A DNA stretch of 64,000 nucleotides from Ancylomarina sp048268005 (GCA_048268005.1 JBLWWJ010000005.1:186001-250000); one strand, 5' to 3'; shown: positions 18,389-28,388, counted from the stretch's first letter. The notes: generated by a model from the letters alone, not told the origin. Made by a program: numbers and translations.

Positions 18389-19570
18389 TTAAACACGCTC
18401 ATATCTTTTCAGTGCAGCCACTATTCTCTCCAAACCTTCCAGTATAATAGCCTGTGGGGATCCTATATTTAAGCGCATATATTGTGTTCCCTTTTCACCA
18501 AATGTTGTTCCTTTATTTAATGCTATCTCACCTTCATCAACCAGAATTCGGTGAAGCTCCCTATCCTCCAGGTTCAAAGCAGAAAAATCCAACCACAAAA
18601 GATAAGTCCCTTCAGGCTCAACTATACGAACAGAAGATAGATTCTCGGCCAAATAAGATTTCACCAGTTGCACATTTGTTTTTAGATAAGCCAATAGTTG
18701 CACCAACCATTCTTCACCATGAGTATAGGCAGCCTCAAAGGCAACACTACCAAATACATTAGCCCCTTCAACATGAAAACGTGAGGTCAGTGCACTATAT
18801 GCCTTATGCATTGATTCATTGGGAATAATAACAATAGATGTAGCAAGGCCTGCGATATTAAAAGTCTTAGTGGGTGCTAAAAAAGTCAAACTATTATTTT
18901 TAGCATAGCTACTAATAGACGATATTGGTGTATAGGTATGGGGCTTAAATATGATATCTGAATGAATTTCATCTGCCATGATCAATATATTGTGCTCTTC
19001 ACAAATAGCGACCAATTCGGATAGCTCTGCTTTGGTCCATACCCGACCAACAGGATTATGCGGATTCGAGATGATAATCATTTTTGTATTCTCATCTATA
19101 CTCGCTTTCAAATTATCGAAATCCATCCGGTAGTTACCATTCTCAAATTTGAGTTCATTTTCAACTAAAACCCTATCGCTGGACTCTACAAGTTGAAAGA
19201 AAGGATGATAAACCGGAGGCTGAATAATAATTTTATCTCCAGGCTCAGTAAAAGCCATTATGGCCATAGAAAGACCTGTTAATACACCAGGTGTTACTTT
19301 TAGCCATGAAGACTCTACGTGAAAACTATGTCTTTTTTTCATCCAATTGATAAAGGAAGAATAGAAGCTATCACGATAAAAAGAATATGCATAAATAGGA
19401 TGCTCTAACCTATTTTTCAATGCTTCTTGAATAAAATCAGGCGTTTCAAAATCCATATCAGCAACCCACAGGGGCAAGAGCTTATTGGAACCAAAATATT
19501 TTTCAAGCGCATCGTGCTTAACGCAATTCGTATTTTTTCTATCAATTATCTTATCAAAATTATAGGGCAT
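18389..19570 (-). CDS. MalY/PatB-type PLP-dependent aminotransferase (C-S lyase)
   Basis: A fold-type I PLP enzyme of the MalY/PatB group, which cleaves cystathionine or related C-S bonds and can transaminate. Landmarks: LPLWVADMDFETP near the N-terminus, ISNPHNPVGRVW, MADEIHSDI, and the PLP lysine in APTKTFNIAGL. The ATG at 19570 gives 393 residues, the family's usual length, and starts just before the conserved FDKIIDRKNTNCVKHD; an ATG at 19672 would add 34 unconserved residues. Whether it acts as cystathionine beta-lyase cannot be decided. Divergent from deoB. Confidence 0.9.
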   Translation of the reverse strand: MPYNFDKIIDRKNTNCVKHDALEKYFGSNKLLPLWVADMDFETPDFIQEALKNRLEHPIYAYSFYRDSFYSSFINWMKKRHSFHVESSWLKVTPGVLTGLSMAIMAFTEPGDKIIIQPPVYHPFFQLVESSDRVLVENELKFENGNYRMDFDNLKASIDENTKMIIISNPHNPVGRVWTKAELSELVAICEEHNILIMADEIHSDIIFKPHTYTPISSISSYAKNNSLTFLAPTKTFNIAGLATSIVIIPNESMHKAYSALTSRFHVEGANVFGSVAFEAAYTHGEEWLVQLLAYLKTNVQLVKSYLAENLSSVRIVEPEGTYLLWLDFSALNLEDRELHRILVDEGEIALNKGTTFGEKGTQYMRLNIGSPQAIILEGLERIVAALKRYERV

Positions 19571-19705
19571 AGAAATTTCTGTTTTAAGATCATCAAAAAT
19601 CAGGATTCGAAATTTACAATATTTACTTCTGGGATTTAAATATTTCAAGTCAAAAAACTCGAATAGAATCATCTCTTTTACTATGTAAAATCATTACAGA
19701 TAAGA

Positions 19706-19735
19706 TTTGAATTTCACATTTTTGTTTTACCTTTG
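19706..19735 (+). promoter_or_regulatory. Promoter of deoB
   Basis: TTTG at 19706-19709 and TACCTTTG at 19728-19735 with an 18-bp spacer. The predicted start near 19742 leaves an unusually long leader of about 174 nt before the ATG at 19916. Confidence 0.65.
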
Positions 19736-19915
19736 TCTCACTACATGCAACCACGAGGAAATCCCTCCGATTGAATATTCAGAATAAAATATTTTAATCG
19801 AAAACAGATAACTACGAGACCATAAACACAAGTTTTTCTGGCTTGCGCTGATATAAAACTCCGTTTATGATTATCCTACTCACAAGGCTATCTTAAATAC
19901 ATTTAAATTAAAGAT

Positions 19916-21097
19916 ATGATTCCTAAAATTGAACGCGCTACAATTGTAGTTCTTGACAGTGCTGGTGTTGGGGCTTTACCTGATGCAGCTGATTTTGGCG
20001 ATGTAGGCTCAAATACATTTGGAAATATTGCCAGTCATTGTGGTGGCATGAACCTTCCAAACATGCAAAAATTAGGTTTGGGTAACCTGACCGACATTAA
20101 AGGTGTTGAACCAACTCAGAAAGCAAATGGTGCTTATGGAAAAGCAGCGGAAGCTTCTAAGGGAAAAGATACTACAACTGGGCACTGGGAAATTGCAGGC
20201 GTAGCCATTGACAAACCTTTCCCAACCTATAGCAATGGTTTTTCTGATGAAGTGATTCGTCAATTTGAGAAAAGAACCGGACGTAAGGTTATGGCCAACA
20301 AGCCAGCTTCTGGTACCGCTATTCTTGACGAATACGGTGAAGAGCAAATGAAAACAGGTAATTGGATTGTTTATACTTCTGCTGATCCAGTTTTTCAGAT
20401 AGCAGCACACGAAGAGATTATTCCTCTTGAAGAACTAAATAAGGCTTGTGAAATTGCTTTGGAAATTTGTACAGAACTGGCTCCGGTAGCACGTGTTATT
20501 GCACGTCCTTACTTGGGAAGTGGTAAAGGCAATTTTACTCGTACAGCTAATCGTCACGATTATTCGGTAACACCTCCTCGTCCAACTATGCTCGATCGTT
20601 TATTGGAAAACAACCTTGATGTAATTGGTATTGGCAAAACCAGCGATATTTTTGCTGGACAAGGCATCTCAGATTCCCGTGGTACCAATAAAGACAATAA
20701 TGATGGTGTTGCTAAAACACTAAAAGCTCTCGAAGAAGACACAAAAGGTCTGATTTTCACTAATCTTGTTGATTTCGACATGGCCTATGGTCACCGCAGA
20801 AATCCAGAAGGTTATAAGGCAGCTCTTGAAGAGTTCGATCAGCAATTACCCGAAATTCAAAGCCGTTTGAAAGAAGATGAAATTCTTATTTTGACAGCTG
20901 ACCATGGCTGTGATCCGACTTATAAAGGAACAGATCATACCCGTGAATATATTCCTGTTATGGTTTATGGAAAGAATATCAAAACCAATATCAACCTGGG
21001 AACACGCACAAGTTTTGCAGATATTGCTGCAACTATTGAAGAGTTATTACTAGGAACAAAAATTGAAGGTAGTTTTGCAAAAGACTTATACCTGTAA
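19916..21097 (+). CDS. deoB: Phosphopentomutase
   Basis: Interconverts ribose/deoxyribose 1- and 5-phosphates in nucleoside salvage. A 393-residue alkaline-phosphatase-superfamily enzyme with the expected metal-site segments: VVLDSAGVGALPDA at the start, KDTTTGHWEIAG (the phosphorylatable Thr loop), and LTADHGCDPTYKGTDHTREYIP near the end. Stand-alone gene with its own promoter and terminator; no deoCAD neighbours are in the window. Confidence 0.96.
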   Translation: MIPKIERATIVVLDSAGVGALPDAADFGDVGSNTFGNIASHCGGMNLPNMQKLGLGNLTDIKGVEPTQKANGAYGKAAEASKGKDTTTGHWEIAGVAIDKPFPTYSNGFSDEVIRQFEKRTGRKVMANKPASGTAILDEYGEEQMKTGNWIVYTSADPVFQIAAHEEIIPLEELNKACEIALEICTELAPVARVIARPYLGSGKGNFTRTANRHDYSVTPPRPTMLDRLLENNLDVIGIGKTSDIFAGQGISDSRGTNKDNNDGVAKTLKALEEDTKGLIFTNLVDFDMAYGHRRNPEGYKAALEEFDQQLPEIQSRLKEDEILILTADHGCDPTYKGTDHTREYIPVMVYGKNIKTNINLGTRTSFADIAATIEELLLGTKIEGSFAKDLYL

Positions 21098-21121
21098 GTT
21101 GCATTGTAATATTAATAGCGC

Positions 21122-21152
21122 AAGCCTTGGCATTTATGTCAAGGCTTTTTTT
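21122..21152 (+). terminator. Intrinsic terminator of deoB
   Basis: AAGCCTTGGCA / TGTCAAGGCTT hairpin (one G-U pair) followed by a T run, about 25 bp behind the stop. Confidence 0.9.
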
Positions 21153-21253
21153 ATATCAGACCTTTACAATCTTTAACAATAGATTTACTATTCAAATTCA
21201 TTAAATACATATTTTTCAGTAATTTAAAGGTCAAAATCAATAAACAAGCCTCT

Positions 21254-24200
21254 ATGTTTAGAACAAGATTAATCGTTTTATTCCTTTTTCTATTGCTGAC
21301 CTACCCTCTTGTGGCGCAACAACAGCACATCCAGTTCAAACGTCTTACAATAAATGATGGACTCTCCTTAAGTTCTGTCTACTGTATTTTTCAAGACTCC
21401 AAAGGCTTTATGTGGTTTGGAACTGAAGATGGCCTTAATCGTTACGACGGACAAAATTTCACCATATACAGAAGCAAAAGCAATGACGAAAACTCAATAT
21501 CATATAAATGGATTGAGAAAATTATAGAGGATAGTAGAGGAAGACTCTGGTTTGCATCACAGGCAGGCTTGACTCATTTTGATATGGAAACGGAGAAATT
21601 CACTCAGTTCACTACCCTATCCGATCCTCAAAGACGAATTAGCAATGATACCATCACCCAGATTTTTGAAGATGAAAACAAAAAGCTTTGGGTTGGCACC
21701 AATAATGGATTAAACCGAATAGATATTAAAAATTTAAGAACAGAAGAGATAAAAAGTATAAATGCAGATATCTCATGCCGAATAAACGCATTCATTCCTA
21801 AACAAAATGGCTCGATTTGGATTGCTTCCGATAAGGGACTTCTTTATTTTGATAAAAAGTCGAATGAAATTCTTACTAGCTCTTTTGCTGAACTTAAATC
21901 AATAAAAGTCAATTGCCTTGCTTCTCACGATGATAAACTCCTTATAGGTACATCTAATGGATTTCTTACATTAAATAGCCAATTAAATCAAATCAGTTCT
22001 GATATTCAACTCAGTAAACGTCATATTGAAAGCATTCATATCGACAGAAAGGCAAACCTCTGGATAGGCACACAAAAAGGGCTATACAAAAAAAGGAAAG
22101 GTGAAAATATCTTCAAACTTTTCTTAGAATCTATTGATTCTTCCAATAGCCTGGCAACTAATACGAATAAACCTATTATTGAAGATAAACTGGGACATAT
22201 CTGGTACGGTACTTTTGGTTCTGGTCTATATCGAATTGATGCTGAGAATTGTAAAACAAGTCATTACACACAAAACTCTGCTGACCCACAAAGCCTATCT
22301 CAAAATTCGATCAACTGCTTACACGAAGATAAATCTGGCTCAGTTTGGATTGGAACCTTTGGTGCAGGTATCAGCATTTACGATCCTCAGGCTCACAAAT
22401 TTGAATTACTCAAACACAATGCTCTTTCAACCAATAGCCTGGCTAGTAATTTCATATGGAGTATTTGGGAAGATCATAATCAAATAATCTGGATTGGAAC
22501 TAATGATGCCGGACTAAGTGCTTATAACAGATCAACAGGAAACTTCAGGCATTTTGATTTTAACAATACGCCAGCCATACGAGACGTTTTTGAAGATAGC
22601 AAAGGACAGATTTGGGTTGGGACACATGGCGAAGGCCTTTTCAAATTAAACCCCGAAACCGGACAAAAAACGAACTACAGATACAAGCGAAACAAAGTCA
22701 ATAGTCTATCTCATAATTCGGTTCGCGTTATATTTGAAGATAGTGAAGGTTTTTTATGGGTTGGTACCCGTCAGGGCTTAAATCGTTTTAATCCAAAGAC
22801 ACAAACTTTCAAAAGGTATTTACACGATAGTTCTGATCCACACAGCATGCCACATGATTTTGTTTACTCCTCCATTTATGAAGATAGCAAAGGTCAATTG
22901 TGGCTTGGGCATTATGGTGGCGGCTTGAGTATTTTAGATAAAAAAACAGGAAAATTCACCTCTTATCAATTCATACCCAATTCTGAAAACACCCTTTCAG
23001 ACAATATCGTTTTTTCATTTTATGAGGATTCTGATGGCATATTTTGGATTGGTACAAACAACCAACTCAATCGATTCGATCCCGAAACTAAAATCTTTCA
23101 GCACTTCAGTGTCAGCGAGGGTTTACCCAACAATGTGATCTATGGAATTCTACCAGATAAACAGGACAATATTTGGCTAAGTACCAATTCCGGAATTTGC
23201 CGATTCAATACGAAAGACTATTCAACTAAGAATTTCACAACTGCTGATGGCCTTCAATCCAACGAGTTTAATGGGGGTGCATTTCACAAGGGTGAATCAG
23301 GTCTACTTTATTTTGGAGGTGTTTATGGTTTAAACATCATCGATCCTGAAAAAGAAATCAAAGCTGAACCAGCTTACGATGCCCTTATCACAAAATTACA
23401 AATATTAGGAAAAGATGTTGTCGTAGCCCAGGAAAGTGATTCCATACAGGCTAATTGTCTGCACTACGATATAATACTTGATTGTTATAAACTTCAGAAG
23501 AGTATCATTTTCACGGATAAAATCAGGCTCGACTACCAACAAAGACATCTCTCATTGGAGTTTTCATCCCTATCAAGCTTTTCACCAAAACAAATACGCT
23601 ACAACTATAGAATGCTGGGATTGGATAAAAACTGGATTGATGCCGGGGAACGAAATTTTGTATCCTATTCAAACCTAAAACCTGGAAAATATCTATTCCA
23701 GCTCAAAGCGCAAAATTCGGATGGTATATGGAGTACAGAAACTAGAGAATTAGGTATCAAAATCAACCCTCCTTTTTGGATGGAATGGTGGTTCATACTT
23801 CTTGAAATCTCACTGGGAATTGCCATTATCATTTTCAATTACAGGTATTTGTTAAAAATAAGAACAAACAAGATACTTCGTGTTAAAAATGAAAAAATCA
23901 GCATTGCCAATAAGAAACTTACCGAATCGGAACAGCATCTTATGGAACTCAATGTGACCAAGGATAAATTCTTTAGAATTATATCTCACGACCTAAAGAA
24001 CCCATTTACCAGCCTGATGTCCATATCACAGCTTATTCACGAAAATTATGATGCCATTGATGATGAGGAAAAGAAGATGGGGATTAAAAAAATCAATCAA
24101 GCCGTTAATCATATTTATGCTTTATTGGAAAATTTACTTACCTGGTCGCGTTCTCAAACCGGTAAAATTAAATATGAGCCTGAAAACTGCGAACTAACTG

Positions 24201-24667
24201 AGCTGATTAAAGAAAACATCAACCTCTATATGGTTAGTGCGCACAAAAAAGGAATTCATATTGATTACCATTTACCAGATAAAGCCATTGGCTTTGCTGA
24301 CAAGGAAATGGTGAATACCATTATTCGAAACCTATTAAATAATGCCATCAAATTCACAAAGCTTGATTCAAAAATCACAGTTTCTCTGAAGCCTGATACC
24401 TCCAACTATAAGATTGAGATTCAGGATCAAGGCGACGGCATACCTGAAGAAAATATCAATAAGCTTTTCCGAATTGATAAGAAATACAAAACGGTAGGTA
24501 GTTCAGGTGAAAAAGGTACTGGACTGGGCTTATTGCTTTGTAAGGAATTCGTAGAAATTAATCAGGGTACAATTGGCGTCAACTCCAAATTGGGTGAAGG
24601 CTCTTGTTTTTATTTTTCAATTCCCAAGTCTACATCAAAAATAACAAGTATAGATGGCACCGATTAA
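21254..24667 (+). CDS. Beta-propeller (Reg_prop/YYY) sensor histidine kinase
   Basis: A 1137-residue inner-membrane sensor kinase. Order: signal peptide (1-22); a large periplasmic double propeller (about 25-700) of repeats such as MWFGTEDGLNRYDG and LWVGTNNGLNRID; a YYY domain (about 725-815); one membrane helix (about 846-868); a coiled coil; His912 in IISHDLKNPF; and an ATPase with NAIKFT, DQGDGIP and GTGLGL. This is the layout of Bacteroidota hybrid two-component systems that sense glycan pieces, but it stops after the ATPase: the receiver and AraC output domains are absent and no response regulator is adjacent. Its kinase half resembles that of the 12591 gene. Confidence 0.93.
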   Translation: MFRTRLIVLFLFLLLTYPLVAQQQHIQFKRLTINDGLSLSSVYCIFQDSKGFMWFGTEDGLNRYDGQNFTIYRSKSNDENSISYKWIEKIIEDSRGRLWFASQAGLTHFDMETEKFTQFTTLSDPQRRISNDTITQIFEDENKKLWVGTNNGLNRIDIKNLRTEEIKSINADISCRINAFIPKQNGSIWIASDKGLLYFDKKSNEILTSSFAELKSIKVNCLASHDDKLLIGTSNGFLTLNSQLNQISSDIQLSKRHIESIHIDRKANLWIGTQKGLYKKRKGENIFKLFLESIDSSNSLATNTNKPIIEDKLGHIWYGTFGSGLYRIDAENCKTSHYTQNSADPQSLSQNSINCLHEDKSGSVWIGTFGAGISIYDPQAHKFELLKHNALSTNSLASNFIWSIWEDHNQIIWIGTNDAGLSAYNRSTGNFRHFDFNNTPAIRDVFEDSKGQIWVGTHGEGLFKLNPETGQKTNYRYKRNKVNSLSHNSVRVIFEDSEGFLWVGTRQGLNRFNPKTQTFKRYLHDSSDPHSMPHDFVYSSIYEDSKGQLWLGHYGGGLSILDKKTGKFTSYQFIPNSENTLSDNIVFSFYEDSDGIFWIGTNNQLNRFDPETKIFQHFSVSEGLPNNVIYGILPDKQDNIWLSTNSGICRFNTKDYSTKNFTTADGLQSNEFNGGAFHKGESGLLYFGGVYGLNIIDPEKEIKAEPAYDALITKLQILGKDVVVAQESDSIQANCLHYDIILDCYKLQKSIIFTDKIRLDYQQRHLSLEFSSLSSFSPKQIRYNYRMLGLDKNWIDAGERNFVSYSNLKPGKYLFQLKAQNSDGIWSTETRELGIKINPPFWMEWWFILLEISLGIAIIIFNYRYLLKIRTNKILRVKNEKISIANKKLTESEQHLMELNVTKDKFFRIISHDLKNPFTSLMSISQLIHENYDAIDDEEKKMGIKKINQAVNHIYALLENLLTWSRSQTGKIKYEPENCELTELIKENINLYMVSAHKKGIHIDYHLPDKAIGFADKEMVNTIIRNLLNNAIKFTKLDSKITVSLKPDTSNYKIEIQDQGDGIPEENINKLFRIDKKYKTVGSSGEKGTGLGLLLCKEFVEINQGTIGVNSKLGEGSCFYFSIPKSTSKITSIDGTD

Positions 24668-24722
24668 ATGAAAATATTAAATGCAGATTGTTATTGTTGA
24701 AATTTGATTTTAAATCAAATCC

Positions 24723-24769
24723 AACCTGACTGGTTAATTTACAAGACGTAAGTAAACCTGTCAGGTTTT
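24723..24769. repeat. CCTGACAGG palindrome, copy 2
   Basis: Left arm AACCTGACTGGTTAATTTAC, right arm GTAAGTAAACCTGTCAGG then TTTT. Lies between convergent histidine kinase genes. An AT-rich perfect palindrome (ATTTGATTT / AAATCAAAT) precedes it at 24702-24720. Confidence 0.75.
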
Positions 24770-24778
24770 AGAAACAAA

Positions 24779-25885
24779 TTACAAAACCTTAGCACGTTCG
24801 GATATCTTTAGATTATCCCATTTAAAGGAAAATTCTGGATTTATAGACATCTCTGGTTGTGATTCTGGAAGCCTGATCCAGAATACAACTCCCTGTGGTG
24901 CTTCTGAAATCACCCCTATTTTTCCCTGGTGTGCTTCAACGACAAGTTTACAAAAACTCAATCCTAAACCAGAACTGTGAACATGACCATCATCTGTTTT
25001 GTCCCCCTGTTTAAAATATTCGAAAATAAGTTCTTGCTGTTCTTTCGGAATGCCTGGTCCTGGATTGGCAATTTCAATTCTTAAATCTCCATTTGTGCCC
25101 TGTTGACACCTAATTGTAATGGTTTCGTTTGCTGGCGTATATTTAATCGCATTACTAAACAAGTTTGTAAATACCCGTTTTAAAAGCTCTCTGTCGGCAT
25201 TAATTAAATAATCACATTCTGTTTTAATACTTATTTGTAATTTACTCACATCAACCAGATAAGCAACTTCTTCAAAAGCATTGCTCAATACTTCTAATAA
25301 TGAAATCCGCTCTTTATCTACTTCCAGTGTAGTATCGCGATATTTATGTACATCTAAAATATTATGCACCAAGTTTAACATGGTATATCCCGACTGTTGC
25401 AGAAGCTCTTCAAAACAATCAACATCCTTTAGTACTTTAAAATTGACAATGACATTTAATGGCGTCTTCAAATCATGCACCAGCATGTTTGTCATATTTT
25501 CTTTAAACTCTGATAATTGCTTTACCTCCTTAACTGTTTCTGCAAGTTTATTAGTTTGTTGTTCGATCTTTTTATTTTTCTCACTTAAATGTTGTCGCGA
25601 TCGGTAAATTAGTATTAAGAACGTAAGAATAAGCAGCATTAGAATAACCAAAACCACACCTATAATAATCTGACGTTTAATTTTGGCATCCTTCAAGTCA
25701 TTTTCCTGCTGCAACACCAGGTTTTCTTTTTCCTTTTTCAATGAATTATACTTCGCTTCGATACCGGCAATACTCTTTTCCTTTTCAATATTAAAAATGC
25801 TGTCTTTATAAGCATGGCTCTTTAATAGATATGCACTTGCATTTTTATACTCATTTAAAGACATAGACACTTGGTAAAGCGTCAA
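24779..25885 (-). CDS. Histidine kinase (C-terminal half of split sensor kinase)
   Basis: If translated separately, the frame could start at a TTG at 25885 (368 residues), but the same frame is open back to the TAA at 25940. Order: end of the TPR domain, coiled coil (about 30-70), membrane helix (about 71-95), coiled coil, phosphoacceptor His137 in MLVHDLKTPLN, ATPase with NAIKYT, NPGPGIP and GLGLSF. No receiver domain follows. Confidence 0.75.
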   Translation of the reverse strand: MTLYQVSMSLNEYKNASAYLLKSHAYKDSIFNIEKEKSIAGIEAKYNSLKKEKENLVLQQENDLKDAKIKRQIIIGVVLVILMLLILTFLILIYRSRQHLSEKNKKIEQQTNKLAETVKEVKQLSEFKENMTNMLVHDLKTPLNVIVNFKVLKDVDCFEELLQQSGYTMLNLVHNILDVHKYRDTTLEVDKERISLLEVLSNAFEEVAYLVDVSKLQISIKTECDYLINADRELLKRVFTNLFSNAIKYTPANETITIRCQQGTNGDLRIEIANPGPGIPKEQQELIFEYFKQGDKTDDGHVHSSGLGLSFCKLVVEAHQGKIGVISEAPQGVVFWIRLPESQPEMSINPEFSFKWDNLKISERAKVL

Positions 25886-25939
25886 GTTAAGATTCTCTAA
25901 AACACTAAATTTCCGATATGCTTTGGTAAGTACAAGGGC

Positions 25940-26980
25940 TTATTCAAGTTCTTTTTTAGCTTGTCTCGGATTTCCCTGCTGTAAATAAATCTGCCCTAGC
26001 GTTATTCTTGCTCGGGCTTCACCGATTTTATCCCTCAACTTCAGTCTTAATTTAAGAGATTTATGGCTGTAGATAAAGGCCGAATCGTACTGTGTCTGAT
26101 CTTTAAATATGATCCCCATATTGTTGTACAAAATGGCCATTCCACGCTTACTGTTTATCGCCTTCTTTATGCTGAGTGATTTTCTGTATTGATCAAGTGC
26201 TTTATCATATTCCTTAAGGTTTTCGTACACCAGTCCCAAATTGGTACGAACATACGATTCACCAACTTTATTCCCTTGTTTAAGCCGGATAGCTAATGAT
26301 TGATTTAGGTATTTCAATGCCAGTTCTGTTTTGTTCTGGGCTTCGTATAGCAATCCAATATTACTTGTTATCAACCCCTTACCTTTCAGATCAGCTTGTT
26401 CTTCAGCAATTCTCAAGGCTTTGTGATAATAATCAAGAGCCACATCAACATTTCCCTGAGATTTATTTAGAAGCGCTAAGTTATTATAAAGCATCGAAAG
26501 CAAGATTTGGTCTTTTATTTGACCGGCAAAGCTTAAAGCCTTGCCTAAGGCTGATGAAGCTTCTTCGTAATCTTTCGATTTAATATTATAAAAGCCAATA
26601 CTATTCAAGCTTTTCACCATTCCCCGATAATCATTGTTCTCCTGGGCTGTATGGTATCCCTTTTCCAAATAATAATAGGCCGAATCTTTTACTTTTTTAT
26701 TGTACCATATAATTCCCAGTTCGTTATATGCTTCTGCTTGCTGCGTGTAAAGCTTTTGTTGTTCAGATATTTCGAGCGCTCTAGAAATATATTTAAATGC
26801 AGAATCCTGATTTTTGTAACGATATAAGTTTCCTAATGTATTAAGGTAATCGGCTTTTTCAGAAACTGATTTTGTAGCGTTTATCAGTTCCAAAAGGCTA
26901 TCAGCTTGTTGCAGCTGACTGTAACTATTAGTCGCAGTCAAAATACAAAAGAGCAAAGCAAGACGGGATCCTAATTTCAT
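25940..26980 (-). CDS. TPR-repeat protein (N-terminal half of split sensor kinase)
   Basis: 346 residues up to the premature TAA. Signal peptide ends near SYSQ (residue 22); the rest is a series of tetratricopeptide repeats with patterns such as AEAYNELGIIWYNKK, ALDYYHKALRIAEEQ and AILYNNMGIIFKDQ. Alone it would be a periplasmic TPR protein with no output domain. A rather good -7 box lies 37 bp upstream. Confidence 0.8.
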   Translation of the reverse strand: MKLGSRLALLFCILTATNSYSQLQQADSLLELINATKSVSEKADYLNTLGNLYRYKNQDSAFKYISRALEISEQQKLYTQQAEAYNELGIIWYNKKVKDSAYYYLEKGYHTAQENNDYRGMVKSLNSIGFYNIKSKDYEEASSALGKALSFAGQIKDQILLSMLYNNLALLNKSQGNVDVALDYYHKALRIAEEQADLKGKGLITSNIGLLYEAQNKTELALKYLNQSLAIRLKQGNKVGESYVRTNLGLVYENLKEYDKALDQYRKSLSIKKAINSKRGMAILYNNMGIIFKDQTQYDSAFIYSHKSLKLRLKLRDKIGEARARITLGQIYLQQGNPRQAKKELE

Positions 26981-27016
26981 AAGAAGCTTTTATCTGAAAA
27001 TATTATATCTGGATCC

Positions 27017-27024
27017 CAAAGATA
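27017..27024 (-). promoter_or_regulatory. -7 box of the TPR-kinase gene
   Basis: Minus-strand TATCTTTG fits TAnnTTTG, 37 bp before the ATG at 26980; no clear -33. Confidence 0.4.
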
Positions 27025-27079
27025 TTAAGATTTCATTCCTGGGATACTTTTTGCCAATTTTTGTTTAAGGATATAACCC

Positions 27080-27110
27080 AAAAAAGCTGACCGTACTGTC
27101 AGCTTTTTTT
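27080..27110 (-). terminator. Intrinsic terminator of rsgA
   Basis: AAAAAAGCTGAC / GTCAGCTTTTTTT hairpin with A and T tracts on both sides, so it can work in either direction. It lies 23 bp behind the rsgA stop. Confidence 0.92.
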
Positions 27111-27132
27111 ATTTGTATTCTTGTAAAGAGCT

Positions 27133-28197
27133 TTAAAACTTATTTTGATTTCGTTTCTTTTTAAAGCCTTTTATCAACTTTCCTAAGTCCTTATCCTTCT
27201 TCTTACGTTCTTGTGCATCCGATTCGAAATGAGATTTTTCTTTCTCAATCTTACAAAAATTAGCGTAGGCATCTTCATCAATTTCACCATTTTCAACGGC
27301 ATCAATAATAGCACAGCCTTCTTCATGCATATGTGTACAATCCTTATATCTACAATCTTCTGCATATTCAAGAATCGATTCAAAGGTAATTTTTAATCCA
27401 TCCGACTGATCCGTCACGCCAATCTCTCTCATGCCTGGATTATCGATCAAAATACCTCCACTATCCAAAACAAAAAGTTCACGATGGCTGGTGGTGTGTT
27501 TCCCTTTATTCACAGCAGAACTAATTTCTCCTGTTTTCATCTCTTCTTTACCCGAAAGACCATTCAGTATGGTTGATTTCCCAACACCCGATGAACCCAA
27601 CAGGCAATAAGTTTTTCCTGTCTCAATAAATTCTTCCAATTGTGAATAACCAATCGACTCATGACTTACACACAGCAATGGCACTTCAATCATACGTGCC
27701 TTAACTTCTTGCATCATCAACTGTAAATCAGCCTCATCGATCAAATCAACTTTATTAAGAACAATGACAGGCTCAACTTTGGAAGCATTACAAATGGTCA
27801 GGTAACGTTCTAATCGATTTAAATTGAAATCACGATCCACCGATTGCACAATTAAACCACAATCAATATTCGTTGCTATAATCTGCACCTGTCCTATTTT
27901 CCCTACCGCCTTTCTTTCTATAATCGATTGGCGTGGCAAGACAGCATGAATCAAAGCTTTGCCCTCATCATATTCCATAAAAGCAACCCAATCGCCAACG
28001 GCAGGTAAATCATATCGATTTTCCGCTGTAAATCTTAAATTACCCATAAGCTCGGCATCAAACTCATGGGTAGGTGTTTTCACGACATACCGTTCCTTAT
28101 GTTCCAATATAACGCGACCAATTTCGAATGAATCCAGTCCATTATCTATTCTGAATTTCTCTAATTCTTCGTTATACCCTAATTCCTGATAAGTCAT
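27133..28197 (-). CDS. rsgA: Ribosome small-subunit-dependent GTPase A
   Basis: A circularly permuted GTPase assisting late maturation of the 30S subunit. N-terminal OB fold (to about residue 100), then GTPase motifs in permuted order: VLNKVDL (G4), GSSGVGKST (G1, about residue 200), HTTSHRELF and DNPGMREIG (G3), and the zinc-binding tail with CRYKDCTHMHEEGC. Length 354 residues, with a basic C-terminus rich in Lys. Complete and unremarkable. Confidence 0.96.
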   Translation of the reverse strand: MTYQELGYNEELEKFRIDNGLDSFEIGRVILEHKERYVVKTPTHEFDAELMGNLRFTAENRYDLPAVGDWVAFMEYDEGKALIHAVLPRQSIIERKAVGKIGQVQIIATNIDCGLIVQSVDRDFNLNRLERYLTICNASKVEPVIVLNKVDLIDEADLQLMMQEVKARMIEVPLLCVSHESIGYSQLEEFIETGKTYCLLGSSGVGKSTILNGLSGKEEMKTGEISSAVNKGKHTTSHRELFVLDSGGILIDNPGMREIGVTDQSDGLKITFESILEYAEDCRYKDCTHMHEEGCAIIDAVENGEIDEDAYANFCKIEKEKSHFESDAQERKKKDKDLGKLIKGFKKKRNQNKF

Positions 28198-28388
28198 TGC
28201 CTTATTTTTTTTAGTTATCTGTAAAACGAATGTCAGAAATATAAATGAAATAAAAAAGGTAGATATAATTTATGATCCCCATGTGCTAGTCCTCTAGTCA
28301 AAAACAAGTTTAACTTGTAAACATATCTTATTCTTTTTAACTTTAAAATCGTCCTATTTTTTGAAATTAATAACCAAATGCAAAACAT

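Larger units (their letters stand above)
24779..26980 (-). pseudogene. TPR sensor histidine kinase interrupted by an in-frame stop
   Basis: One gene read as two pieces. Upstream piece 25940-26980: signal peptide and TPR repeats. Downstream piece 24779-25939: last TPR/coiled coil, membrane helix, kinase. The only break is a TAA at 25940-25942; the codons on both sides (AKKELE, stop, ALVLTKAYRK) are in the same frame and continue one TPR helix without gap. One base change from AAA or CAA would explain it. The full 732-residue product has the normal layout of Bacteroidota TPR-histidine kinases. Either a true nonsense mutation, a sequence error, or readthrough; the sequence alone cannot tell. Confidence 0.85.

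Noticed and set aside
12591..26980. Three orphan histidine kinases as one signalling island
   Set aside because: They are separated by housekeeping genes and lie on both strands; shared location is not evidence of a joint system.
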